From the NCBI RefSeq assembly GCF_003432115.1, contig NZ_QWDC01000001.1:248001-312000 (forward strand): a DNA stretch of 64,000 nucleotides. The letters are read 5' to 3'. Origin of the DNA: Mucilaginibacter conchicola. GTDB lineage: Bacteria; Bacteroidota; Bacteroidia; Sphingobacteriales; Sphingobacteriaceae. The notes beneath the pieces are model-generated. The model had not been told where the DNA came from. It saw only the letters and a program-made list of their open reading frames with translations, and ran no database searches. The number at the start of each line of letters is the position of its first letter. Positions within the stretch are counted from its first letter, which is position 1. The translations under genes and the position numbers were made by a program. This document shows, one piece after another, positions 9,304 through 17,098 of this stretch.

Positions 9304-9334
9304 TAAAAAAGCCACCCGTCAGTTAACGGATGGC
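9304..9334 (-). terminator. Terminator for htpG
   Basis: Read on the minus strand, GCCATCCGT and ACGGGTGGC arms (one G-T pair) close a 6-base loop and are followed by a run of six Ts. It lies 37 bases past the htpG stop codon. Confidence 0.85.
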
Positions 9335-9344
9335 TCTCAAATTT

Positions 9345-9373
9345 TACTCCCCCTTCAGGGGGCTGGGGGGCTA
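9345..9373. repeat. CCCCCTT-AGGGGG palindromic element, copy 1
   Basis: A C-run/G-run palindrome (CTCCCCCTTCAGGGGGC) followed by a second G-run and CTAA. It overlaps the last codon region of htpG at 9371. Two further copies flank the attenuator side of trpD at about 51976-52003 (opposite orientation) and 52041-52065. It looks like a dispersed palindromic repeat rather than part of either gene. Confidence 0.6.
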
Positions 9374-11254
9374 AATCAAGTTAACGCTTCGGTTAACAAA
9401 CTCCGTTAACTCGGCACCGGTTAATAAACCTTGCGATAACAGAGCCAGATCAAATGCCTGTTTAGCTAATTGAGCCTGTTCTTCTGTATTATCGTTATTC
9501 AAAATCCGGCTGATCAATTTGTGATTACCGTTCACAATAACTTTATAGTTATCCGGCATGTTGCCATAAAAACCCATACCACCGCCCATGGCTGCCATAT
9601 CTTTCATACGGCGCATAAACTCATCCATAGTTACGGTAACCGGCAACTCATCAGGATGAAGGCTTTCCAACTCCACACGGTAAGCCGGTTTGTTGATGGC
9701 TTTATCAAAGATCTCTTTTACCTGTGCTGTTTGCTCTTCGGTTAAAACATGTTCAGGCGCATCATCTTTTTTGATCAGTTTATCGGCAACATCGGCATCA
9801 ACGCGTTTAAGCGAAGTTTTCTCCAATTTTTGCTCTAACTGACTGATGAAGTGATTATCGATAGGAGAGTTCATCAGCAACACATCGTAACCTTTTTTAT
9901 TGGCCGATTGGATGAACGAATCCTGCTTATCAGCGTCATTGGTGTAAATGTAAACTAACTGGCCATCTTTATCTGTCTGCGTACCTTCAACTTTATCTTT
10001 GTACTCAGGTAGTGTAAAGTTCTCTTTTGCGGTATTGGTTAACAGGACGAAATCTTTTGCTTTATCATAGAATTTCTCATCGCTGATGGCGCCATATTTC
10101 ACAAACAAACCAATGTCGCTCCATTTGTCTTCGTAAGCTTTGCGATCGTTTTTAAATAGTTCAGCCAGTTTATCAGCCACTTTTTTGGTGATATAGCTAT
10201 TGATCTTTTTTACGTTGCTATCGGCCTGCAGGAAGCTGCGCGATACGTTCAGCGGGATATCCGGTGAATCGATAACACCATGCAACAACATCAGGAACTC
10301 CGGAACAATATCTTTTACTTCCTCGGTAATAAACACCTGCCGCGAGAATAATTTGATCTTGTTTTTCTGGAACTCAAAATCGTTCTTCAGCTTAGGGAAG
10401 TACAGTACACCGGTAAGGTTGAAAGGATAGTCAACATTAAGATGAATCCAAAACAATGGGTCTTCGCTGAACGGGTAAAGTTCTTTATAGAATTTCAGGT
10501 AATCCTCATCCTTCAACTCATTAGGAGATTTCGTCCAGATAGGATTGGTATCGTTGATGATATTATCAACGGTAACCGTGGTGTATTTTGGTTTGCCTTC
10601 TTCGTCAACACCATCCTCAACGCTATCTTCTTTAGTGCCAAATTTGATAGGCACAGGTAAGAATTTACAGTATTTATCAAGGATCTCCTGTAGCTTGTGT
10701 TCGTTCAGGAACTCTTCAGATTCCGCATTAATGTGCAGGGTAATTTCGGTACCGCGCTCTTCCAGGTTACCATCGCTTATCTCAAATTCGGTGCTGCCAT
10801 CGCAGATCCAGTGGGCTGGCGTAGCGCCATCCTGGTAGCTTAAGGTTTCAATTTCAACCTTATCAGCCACCATAAAGGCAGAGTAGAAGCCCAAACCAAA
10901 ACGACCGATGATCTCATTAGCATCTTTAGCTTCTTTGAATTTCTCCATAAACTCAGTAGCGCCCGAAAAAGCTATCTGGTTGATGTATTTTTTGATCTCC
11001 TCAGCCGTCATACCAATACCGTTATCAGATATGGTAATGGTCTTTTTGTCGGCATCAAAGGCAACTTCAACGCGCAGGTCTCCAAGTTCGCCGTTGTATT
11101 GACCAAGGGCCGCAAGGCGTTTTATTTTTTGAGTAGCATCTACTGCATTTGATACCAGCTCGCGCAGAAATATCTCGGTATCAGAGTATAAGAATTTTTT
11201 AATGATGGGAAAAATGTTCTCGGTGTGTATCGAGATGGTTCCTTTTTCTTGCAT
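9371..11254 (-). CDS. htpG: Molecular chaperone HtpG (Hsp90)
   Basis: A 627-residue bacterial Hsp90, the length expected for the family. The GHKL ATP-binding domain is clear: FLRELVSNAVDAT (the catalytic glutamate and Mg-binding asparagine), ISDNGIGMT, and GRFGLGFYSAFMVADKVEI. The middle domain contains LNVSRSFLQ, with the arginine that contacts the ATP gamma-phosphate, and the C-terminal dimerisation domain ends in the terminal helices with LAKQAFDLALL. HtpG remodels client proteins in the cytoplasm. The gene is alone on its strand with its own terminator; the FMN-reductase gene ends 98 bases upstream, leaving room for a promoter. A palindromic repeat abuts its stop codon. Confidence 0.98.
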   Translation of the reverse strand: MQEKGTISIHTENIFPIIKKFLYSDTEIFLRELVSNAVDATQKIKRLAALGQYNGELGDLRVEVAFDADKKTITISDNGIGMTAEEIKKYINQIAFSGATEFMEKFKEAKDANEIIGRFGLGFYSAFMVADKVEIETLSYQDGATPAHWICDGSTEFEISDGNLEERGTEITLHINAESEEFLNEHKLQEILDKYCKFLPVPIKFGTKEDSVEDGVDEEGKPKYTTVTVDNIINDTNPIWTKSPNELKDEDYLKFYKELYPFSEDPLFWIHLNVDYPFNLTGVLYFPKLKNDFEFQKNKIKLFSRQVFITEEVKDIVPEFLMLLHGVIDSPDIPLNVSRSFLQADSNVKKINSYITKKVADKLAELFKNDRKAYEDKWSDIGLFVKYGAISDEKFYDKAKDFVLLTNTAKENFTLPEYKDKVEGTQTDKDGQLVYIYTNDADKQDSFIQSANKKGYDVLLMNSPIDNHFISQLEQKLEKTSLKRVDADVADKLIKKDDAPEHVLTEEQTAQVKEIFDKAINKPAYRVELESLHPDELPVTVTMDEFMRRMKDMAAMGGGMGFYGNMPDNYKVIVNGNHKLISRILNNDNTEEQAQLAKQAFDLALLSQGLLTGAELTEFVNRSVNLI

Positions 11255-11352
11255 TTTATTGAGTGATTTTTAGTTTGACTAATTGTAATGCAAACTCAAT
11301 ATCAATGCATGTTCCAAAGGGTAGGGAGTGGACAAATTGGCAGAAGGATTTG

Positions 11353-11871
11353 CTATGCGTTGATCACCTTGCCAACCAAGTTTCTAATAGAGACATCCGT
11401 TTCCCGGTCAATGATATTCCCTTCGCCATTCATCTTGGCCCTGATAAATGGAATTAACAGTGTGCCGCCCTGAATTATATTTGCAGACAATGCACCCAGC
11501 GTAAGCAGCAAAGCCTCGTGCGCATGCTTACCTACCGATGATGCTGTTATTAATGCCAATGGTTTATCAACCATTGTGCCTGCGCTCACCGTCCAATCCA
11601 AAGCATTTTTAAGCTGGCCAGGTACACCAAAAGTGTATTCTGGCGTACAGATGATAACTTTATCTGCTGATGCGATCGCCTCTCTGAATTTTACTACGAT
11701 TACAGGCGGTTCATCGTTATCTAAACCAGGGTCAAAGGGTGGGATAGATACTAGTTCTTCGTAAATGGTATAGTTAATATCCTGAGGCAACAACGCCCCG
11801 ATATATTCGAGAATACGATGATTGGATGAGCCTGCTCGCAGACTACCTGGTATGGCTAAGATTGATGGCAT
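11353..11871 (-). CDS. NADPH-dependent FMN reductase-like flavoprotein
   Basis: A 172-residue flavodoxin-fold reductase. The FMN phosphate loop GSLRAGSSN is near the N-terminus (about residues 7-15), and TPEYTFGVPGQLKNALDW is the family's signature loop that contacts the isoalloxazine ring. Family members reduce FMN, quinones, azo compounds or metals with NAD(P)H. The protein has no signal peptide. The gene starts 17 bases after the histidine-kinase stop codon on the same strand, so it may be the third gene of the regulator-kinase operon, which would tie a redox activity to the envelope-response system. That link is inference from spacing alone. Confidence 0.88.
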   Translation of the reverse strand: MPSILAIPGSLRAGSSNHRILEYIGALLPQDINYTIYEELVSIPPFDPGLDNDEPPVIVVKFREAIASADKVIICTPEYTFGVPGQLKNALDWTVSAGTMVDKPLALITASSVGKHAHEALLLTLGALSANIIQGGTLLIPFIRAKMNGEGNIIDRETDVSIRNLVGKVINA

Positions 11872-11888
11872 GGCGCTAACCTAACAAC

Positions 11889-13238
11889 TTACACCGGGAA
11901 CGTCATAATAAATGCAGAACCTTTACCCTCTGTTGACTGTACCTGGATATTGCCTTTATGCAACAACATAATTTGCTTACAAAGGCTTAAACCGATACCG
12001 CTGCCTGTTTTACGGGTGCTGAAGAACGGGATAAAGATCTTGTCCAACAGCTCAGGCGGCATACCTACACCATTGTCTATCACTTTTACCAATAGTTTAC
12101 CGCCTTGCAGCTCAGCCTGCAAAATAATTTGTGGTTCCTCACGGTCTTTAACTGCCTCAATAGCGTTTACCAGCAGGTTGATCAATACCTGGTCTAAGAG
12201 ATTAACGTCGGCTTCAATGGTAAGGGCAGGGTCGCGCAGGATGATGTCGAGTTCGATGTTCTTTTTCTCCAATGATGGTGTCATCAGGGTGTTCAAGTTC
12301 TCAAACATATCGCGCACCAGCATACGGGTAAGGTCAAGCTTGGTGATCTTGTTGAGGCTGCGATAGCTTTCGGTGAATTTCAACAAACCATCACTACGGC
12401 GTTTAATGGTATCAATGCCGAGACCGATATCTTCCAGGTCGCCATGCTGTAACTGTTCAGTTATTTCAGGGTCTTCCAATCGGTTCTTCAACGTATCCGC
12501 TAAAGATGATATAGGAGCAACCGAGTTCATGATCTCATGCGTCATTACGTTCAGGAGTTTAGACCATGCTTTTGACTCTGTTTCGTCCAAAGCCTCGCTT
12601 ACATTTTGGAAAGCGATGAGTTTATACAATTTGTCTTCGCTTCGCATCACGCTTGCGGTAACCAGCATTTTAACCTGTTGCTGATCGCGGGTTATGGTCA
12701 ATACCTGCCCTTCGCCAGCTTTTAGTTTCATTACGTTGGTGTACAACTCGGCCTCGCGCTTCTCAAGCGAGTGGATGGTTTTCAGGTAAGGTACACCTAT
12801 CAGGTTTTTAAAAGCTTCATTTATCCAGCTTATTTCGCCGGTTTCCTGCTCATAACTTATTATACCTGTATCAACAAGCTCCAAGATCTTCTGCAGATAT
12901 TGATATTGTGTTTCACGCTCACGACTAATTACTTTAAAGGTGGTATTGATATCATTGAAACCTTTGCGCAACGGTTTAAGCTCGGTAGGGGCTTTGCGCA
13001 CATCAAAATGCCGCGAGAAATCACGGTAATGGATAGATTCAACAAACTGATTTACCTCATCCTGTGCCTTCTTGTTGAAACGGATCAGATCTAACACTGA
13101 ATACACCACCAATGGGATAGTGATCACCGTAAATAAATACTGCTGAAGCTCAAATATTACCAATACAGTAGCCGTGATGGCTATAAACAACAGTGCAACG
13201 CGCAGCACCAGCCGCCATTCGTAACGATTAAATATCAT
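11889..13238 (-). CDS. Membrane sensor histidine kinase of the NtrB/NtrY type
   Basis: A 449-residue kinase. Two transmembrane segments (about residues 10-30 and 33-52) lie close together with almost no periplasmic loop, so it probably senses within the membrane or through partner proteins. A HAMP-like linker leads to a PAS domain (about 112-215). The H-box is MTHEIMNSVAPISSL with H234; the N-box asparagine is about N358 in NLLVNAIEAV; the G-boxes are VIDNGVGMP and GSGIGLSLCK. This H-box type pairs with sigma54-activating regulators. Its start overlaps the regulator gene by 11 bases, so the two are translationally coupled and almost certainly partners. The signal is unknown; envelope or antimicrobial stress is plausible, given the divergent transporter genes. 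Confidence 0.93.
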   Translation of the reverse strand: MIFNRYEWRLVLRVALLFIAITATVLVIFELQQYLFTVITIPLVVYSVLDLIRFNKKAQDEVNQFVESIHYRDFSRHFDVRKAPTELKPLRKGFNDINTTFKVISRERETQYQYLQKILELVDTGIISYEQETGEISWINEAFKNLIGVPYLKTIHSLEKREAELYTNVMKLKAGEGQVLTITRDQQQVKMLVTASVMRSEDKLYKLIAFQNVSEALDETESKAWSKLLNVMTHEIMNSVAPISSLADTLKNRLEDPEITEQLQHGDLEDIGLGIDTIKRRSDGLLKFTESYRSLNKITKLDLTRMLVRDMFENLNTLMTPSLEKKNIELDIILRDPALTIEADVNLLDQVLINLLVNAIEAVKDREEPQIILQAELQGGKLLVKVIDNGVGMPPELLDKIFIPFFSTRKTGSGIGLSLCKQIMLLHKGNIQVQSTEGKGSAFIMTFPV

Positions 13239-14583
13239 ACTTACTCAATCTGCGGTAAAGTGCGGTACGTGTTAAGCCAAGTTCTTTGGCGGCACGGGTA
13301 ATGTTACCGTTATGTTTGTCTATCACTTTAAGGATGGCGTTCTTTTCTAAAGTGCTTAGCTGGATGTTATCCTCATCAATAATACTCTCGGTTGGCGCCT
13401 CTAAAACAGAGAAGATAAGGTCGTCGGCTTTTAACAGGCTGTCATCGGCCATAATTACGGCACGCTCAATGGTGTACTGTAGTTCGCGTACGTTGCCGGG
13501 ATAACTGTAGCTGCGCAGTTTGTTAACGGCAGTATTATCAAAATCGGCAGCAGGTTTCATGTACTTGGTGCTGTACATTTTGGCAAAATGCCTTGCCAGC
13601 ACCACAATATCCTCGGCACGTTTGCGTAGCGGCGGCATGTTTATCTCTACAGTATTGATACGGTAGATCAAATCTTTCCTGAACTTATTCTCGTTAGCCA
13701 GTTCCTGCAGCGGAACGTTGGTAGCGCATATCAATCGGATATTGATATCCACGGCCTTATTGGTACCCAAACGTGTAACCTGACGGTTCTGTAATACAGT
13801 AAGCAACTTAGCTTGTTGCTGCAGGCTGATGTTACCTATCTCATCCAGAAACAACGTACCACCCTCGGCTTCCTCAAAGCGGCCCATGCGGTCTTCCCGC
13901 GCATCCGTAAAGGCACCTTTTTTATGACCAAATAATTCACTCTCGAAAAGAGAATCGGTCAGCGCGCCAACATCTACTTTTACAAAAGGCTTATCAGCAC
14001 GTAAAGAGCGCTCGTGAATGGCTTTAGCCATCAGATCCTTACCAGTACCGTTCTCGCCGAGGATAAGAATATTGGCATCGGTAGGGGCTATCTTATTTAC
14101 TTTGTGGAATATATCTTCCATCACTTCAGATTCACCCAGTATTGAGGTTTGGCCGGTGCTGCTTTTTGATGATTTGGTGGTTTTAGCACCACCTTCTTTT
14201 TTCTCCAGCAGGTCGGTTATCGTATCTATCAATTTCTCGTTATGCCACGGTTTAACCACAAAATCGTTGGCACCTTCTTTAAGCGAGCGTACAGCCAGGT
14301 CAATATCGCCGTAGGCTGTTATCATGATAACGCAAACGTTGGGTTTCCACTCTTTTATTTTACGCAGCCAGTAAATACCCTCGTTACCAGTGTTAATGGC
14401 GCTGTTGAAGTTCATATCAAGCAACACCAGGTCTATGGTGTTCTTTTGCAGCAGCCAGTTAAGGTTCTCGGGATTTTTCTCCGTTATAATTTCCTGTGTA
14501 AGAGGTTTAAGCAACAGTTTAACCGCGGTAAGTACATCCGGGTCGTCGTCAACTATTAATACGTTGGCTTTTTTAAGTATCAT
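13228..14583 (-). CDS. NtrC-family response regulator (sigma54 enhancer-binding protein)
   Basis: A 451-residue activator in three parts. The receiver domain (1 to about 125) has acidic D12/D13, phosphoacceptor D56, and the conserved lysine in VVKPW. A Ser/Lys-rich linker leads to the AAA+ domain with Walker A GENGTGKD (about 177-184), Walker B GGTLFLDEI and the arginine-finger stretch FRKDLIYR. The C-terminal Fis-type helix-turn-helix is NITRAAKELGLTRTALYRRL. The sigma54-contacting loop reads GAFTDA (223-228) rather than the canonical GAFTGA, a variant that may change promoter contact. It is transcribed divergently from the adaptor gene; the 25-bp motif repeated before four transcription units in this window is its most likely binding site, although this is inference. 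Confidence 0.95.
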   Translation of the reverse strand: MILKKANVLIVDDDPDVLTAVKLLLKPLTQEIITEKNPENLNWLLQKNTIDLVLLDMNFNSAINTGNEGIYWLRKIKEWKPNVCVIMITAYGDIDLAVRSLKEGANDFVVKPWHNEKLIDTITDLLEKKEGGAKTTKSSKSSTGQTSILGESEVMEDIFHKVNKIAPTDANILILGENGTGKDLMAKAIHERSLRADKPFVKVDVGALTDSLFESELFGHKKGAFTDAREDRMGRFEEAEGGTLFLDEIGNISLQQQAKLLTVLQNRQVTRLGTNKAVDINIRLICATNVPLQELANENKFRKDLIYRINTVEINMPPLRKRAEDIVVLARHFAKMYSTKYMKPAADFDNTAVNKLRSYSYPGNVRELQYTIERAVIMADDSLLKADDLIFSVLEAPTESIIDEDNIQLSTLEKNAILKVIDKHNGNITRAAKELGLTRTALYRRLSKYDI

Positions 14584-14647
14584 ATAATAAGGTAAATCAG
14601 CTTAAATACATCTGCAATTTAGTATTTTGACTGCTAAATATCGTACC

Positions 14648-14679
14648 ATTTATAGTATAAAGGCTATTATACTGTAAAT
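14648..14679. promoter_or_regulatory. Inverted repeat in the regulator/adaptor divergent region
   Basis: Arms of 13 bases, ATTTATAGTATAA and TTATACTGTAAAT, match at 12 of 13 positions around a 6-base spacer. It lies 65 bases upstream of the response-regulator start and 45 bases before the shared 25-bp motif, so it could be an operator or promoter part for the regulator operon. No other copy was seen. Confidence 0.4.
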
Positions 14680-14723
14680 CAAACGGCATTGACTGATATT
14701 AAAATTGAACAGCTTCAAAGCAT

Positions 14724-14829
14724 TGTATCATAACCGAACACTTGCTGTAACAGAAGCGTACGGTGGATTATAGATATTTTGATTTAATTTATTGATAATC
14801 AATATTTTAATTTGTGGCATGTGTTTTTG
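14724..14829 (+). promoter_or_regulatory. Enhancer-like motif and sigma54-like promoter A (adaptor/ATPase/P1-P5)
   Basis: The 25-bp motif begins TGTATC at 14724 and contains AACCGAACA and CTGT. A second CGNAC word follows 22 bases after the first. TGGCAT at 14815, 91 bases from the motif start, is followed by the conserved TTTT at the same offset as in the three other copies. The adaptor GTG start at 14860 is 45 bases beyond TGGCAT. The -12 part is TTTGT, the best sigma54 match of the four. Confidence 0.7.
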
Positions 14830-14859
14830 TATTCACATACCAAACATTATACAAACAAC

Positions 14860-16113
14860 GTGGATAGAGTTATACAAAAAAAGAAATGGAGCAACAAACG
14901 CCTAATGACCATAGCAGGTGTTACGGGCGTTGTGGTTTTAGTTGCCGGCAGCATATTTTTCACATCGGGTAAAAGTAAATTGAACGTTGATACAGAACGC
15001 ATTACTGTAAGCGAAATTAAAAAAGGCCCGTTCCAGGAGTTTATTCCGGTTAACGGCGTGGTGATGCCGCTTACAACTATATATCTTGATGCCGTTGAAG
15101 GCGGACAAGTTGAAGAGAAGTACGTAGAGGATGGTGCCATGCTTAAAAAAGGCGACCCGATATTAAAGCTTTCAAATATAGATGAGGAATTAAGCCTTGC
15201 ATCGCAGGAATCGGCAGTATTTGGCGAGCAAACGCAAATGCAGATAGCACACAACAACGCTCAGCAAAATACCGTTTCCAAGCTTAATCAAATGGCAGAT
15301 GTTGACAATGCTTTTAAGGAAGCAGAACGTGTTTACCTGCTTGATAAAAGCCTTTATGAGCAAAAAGCTATCGGTTTACAAGAATACCAGGCTGCAAAAA
15401 ACAACTATGACTATCAGGTACGTCGTAAACGTTTAACCACACAGATCCTGAAACAAGATACAAGCCTAACTCAACAACAAGAGCAACAGGCTAAAGAGCA
15501 CTATGCTCAGATGAAAAATGCTTTGACCCTGATGCGTAAAAAAGTAGGTAGCTTAACCTTACGCGCACCTATAGATGGTCAGTTAACTTCGATGGATGCC
15601 GAGGTTGGCCAGAACAAAAATAAAGGTGAACACCTGGGCCAGATTGATGCTCAAAACGGCTTTAAAGTTAGGGTTGATGTTGAGGAGCACTACCTGTCAC
15701 GTATCTACAACGGCCTTATGGGCGACTTTGTATTCGCTGATAAAACATATAAACTAACCATCAAAAAAGTTTATTCGCAAATCACCAGCGGCCGTTTCCA
15801 GGTTGATATGGAGTTTGTAGGCACGGTGCCAAAAGGCATCCGTAAGGGACAAACCTTACAGATCCGCCTGGCATTGAGCGATGAGACTACCGCATTACTT
15901 GTACCTCGTGGTGGTTTCTATCAGCAAACCGGCGGTAACTGGATCTTTAAAGTGAGTGAAGACGGTAAAACGGCTTACAAAACTGATGTACAGATCGGTC
16001 GCCAAAACCCTGATTACTTTGAGGTACTGCAAGGCTTAAAACCTGGCGACAAGGTAATTACCTCAAGCTACGAGAACTACGGCGACATACAGGAACTGGT
16101 ACTCAAACAATGA
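14860..16113 (+). CDS. HlyD/MacA-type periplasmic adaptor protein
   Basis: I start at the GTG at 14860 (VDRVIQKKKW). The longer frame from the TTG at 14812 would begin inside the predicted promoter and adds residues unlike the family. The 417-residue protein has a basic N-terminus, one membrane anchor (TIAGVTGVVVLVAGSIFF), a biotinyl/lipoyl-like barrel half (EEKYVEDGAMLKKGDPIL), a long alpha-helical hairpin rich in Gln/Lys, the second half (LTLRAPIDGQLTSMDAEVGQ) and beta-barrel/membrane-proximal domains. Such adaptors bridge an inner-membrane ABC transporter to the outer membrane. It is the first gene of unit A and the only adaptor seen for at least 16 permeases, which makes it the likely shared partner. 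Confidence 0.9.
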   Translation: MDRVIQKKKWSNKRLMTIAGVTGVVVLVAGSIFFTSGKSKLNVDTERITVSEIKKGPFQEFIPVNGVVMPLTTIYLDAVEGGQVEEKYVEDGAMLKKGDPILKLSNIDEELSLASQESAVFGEQTQMQIAHNNAQQNTVSKLNQMADVDNAFKEAERVYLLDKSLYEQKAIGLQEYQAAKNNYDYQVRRKRLTTQILKQDTSLTQQQEQQAKEHYAQMKNALTLMRKKVGSLTLRAPIDGQLTSMDAEVGQNKNKGEHLGQIDAQNGFKVRVDVEEHYLSRIYNGLMGDFVFADKTYKLTIKKVYSQITSGRFQVDMEFVGTVPKGIRKGQTLQIRLALSDETTALLVPRGGFYQQTGGNWIFKVSEDGKTAYKTDVQIGRQNPDYFEVLQGLKPGDKVITSSYENYGDIQELVLKQ

Positions 16114-16201
16114 CGAAATTAGCGTGCAACGAAAATGCGTTGAGCTGCGTCTAATAAACAGAAAAAACGAAATTAAAACATAAATCACAATTAACAACAA
16201 A

Positions 16202-16237
16202 CCCGCCCGCCTTAAACAGCGGGTAGGTTTAAGGAGG
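16202..16237 (+). promoter_or_regulatory. Hairpin plus perfect Shine-Dalgarno before the ATPase gene
   Basis: A short hairpin (CCCGC pairing with GCGGG) precedes AAGGAGG at 16231-16237, four bases before the ATG at 16242. A full Shine-Dalgarno is unusual in this window, where starts are mostly preceded by A-rich sequence; it suggests strong translation of the ATPase. Confidence 0.6.
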
Positions 16238-16241
16238 CCAA

Positions 16242-16919
16242 ATGATAAAAATTACTAATCTTGAAAAGTTCTACCGTACCGAAGAGGTAGAGACCATTGC
16301 ATTAAACAAGCTATCGATGCATGTTGATACCGGCGAGTTTGTGGCCATAATGGGCCCGTCTGGTTGTGGCAAGTCAACCTTGCTTAACATCCTGGGTATG
16401 CTGGATGATCCTGATGAAGGCAGCTATGTTTTCAATGATATCGAGGTTGCTCATTTCAACGAGCGCAAACGTGCCGACCTGCGTAAACACAACATTGGCT
16501 TCGTGTTCCAGAGTTTTAACCTTATCGATGAGCTTACTGTGTTTGAAAACGTTGAGCTTCCGTTGATCTACACCGGTGTTAGCGCTGCAGAGCGTGTTAA
16601 AAGGGTAGAAGAGGTGTTGGATAAAATGCAGATCATGCACCGTCGTAATCACTATCCGCAACAGTTATCGGGTGGTCAGCAACAGCGTGTGGCAATTGCC
16701 CGTGCGGTTGTAAACAAACCAAAACTGATACTTGCGGATGAGCCTACCGGTAACCTGGATAGCAGCAATGGTAACGATGTAATGGAACTTTTAACAGACC
16801 TTAACGAGCAAGGCACAACCATTATCATGGTAACGCACTCTGAGCACGATGCCCGTTATAGCCACCGTATAATCCGTTTATTAGACGGACAAACCGTGAT
16901 GGAAAACATCATGGTATAA
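16242..16919 (+). CDS. LolD/MacB-type ABC transporter ATPase
   Basis: A 225-residue nucleotide-binding subunit. Walker A GPSGCGKST (38-46), a Q-loop at FVFQ (about 90), the signature LSGGQQQR (142-149), Walker B LILADEPT (162-169) with its catalytic glutamate, a D-loop (NLDS) and the switch histidine H199 are all intact. The short single-domain form belongs to the LolD/MacB/FtsE group, whose partners are FtsX-like permeases that do not move substrate through the membrane but couple ATP use to periplasmic movements (mechanotransmission). It is the only ATPase in the window although at least 16 permeases need one, so it is probably shared. It is preceded by a strong ribosome-binding site and followed by a stable hairpin. 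Confidence 0.96.
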   Translation: MIKITNLEKFYRTEEVETIALNKLSMHVDTGEFVAIMGPSGCGKSTLLNILGMLDDPDEGSYVFNDIEVAHFNERKRADLRKHNIGFVFQSFNLIDELTVFENVELPLIYTGVSAAERVKRVEEVLDKMQIMHRRNHYPQQLSGGQQQRVAIARAVVNKPKLILADEPTGNLDSSNGNDVMELLTDLNEQGTTIIMVTHSEHDARYSHRIIRLLDGQTVMENIMV

Positions 16920-16968
16920 TCTACTGATCTTTAGTTAATAATATAGTTAAGTGTGCCTCCTGCTTACT

Positions 16969-16995
16969 CCCTCTGCCGCCCGAACCGGCAGAGGG
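16969..16995 (+). terminator. GC-rich hairpin between ATPase gene and P1
   Basis: Perfect 10-base arms CCCTCTGCCG and CGGCAGAGGG enclose a 7-base loop, 49 bases after the ATPase stop codon. There is no T tract, so it is more likely an mRNA-stabilising or partly terminating structure than a full terminator. It could keep ATPase and adaptor transcripts more abundant than the permease part. Confidence 0.5.
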
Positions 16996-17098
16996 GTTAG
17001 CTTGAGATTTGCCCAATTTTTATCACAATTTATAGGTATAAGTGCTTGTTGGTTTGGATAGATGGGGTTAGTTTTTTAAGATCTTAAAATAGTCTGCC

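Noticed and set aside
14812..14859. Longer N-terminus of the adaptor protein from a TTG at 14812
   Set aside because: That start overlaps the predicted TGGCAT promoter element, and the added residues do not look like an adaptor N-terminus; GTG at 14860 gives the expected basic start and membrane anchor.
16920..17098. A fifth enhancer-like site before P1 (CCGAACC in the spacer)
   Set aside because: Only CCGAAC matches and it is the loop of a hairpin; TGTATC, CTGT and TGGYAT at the right distance are missing.
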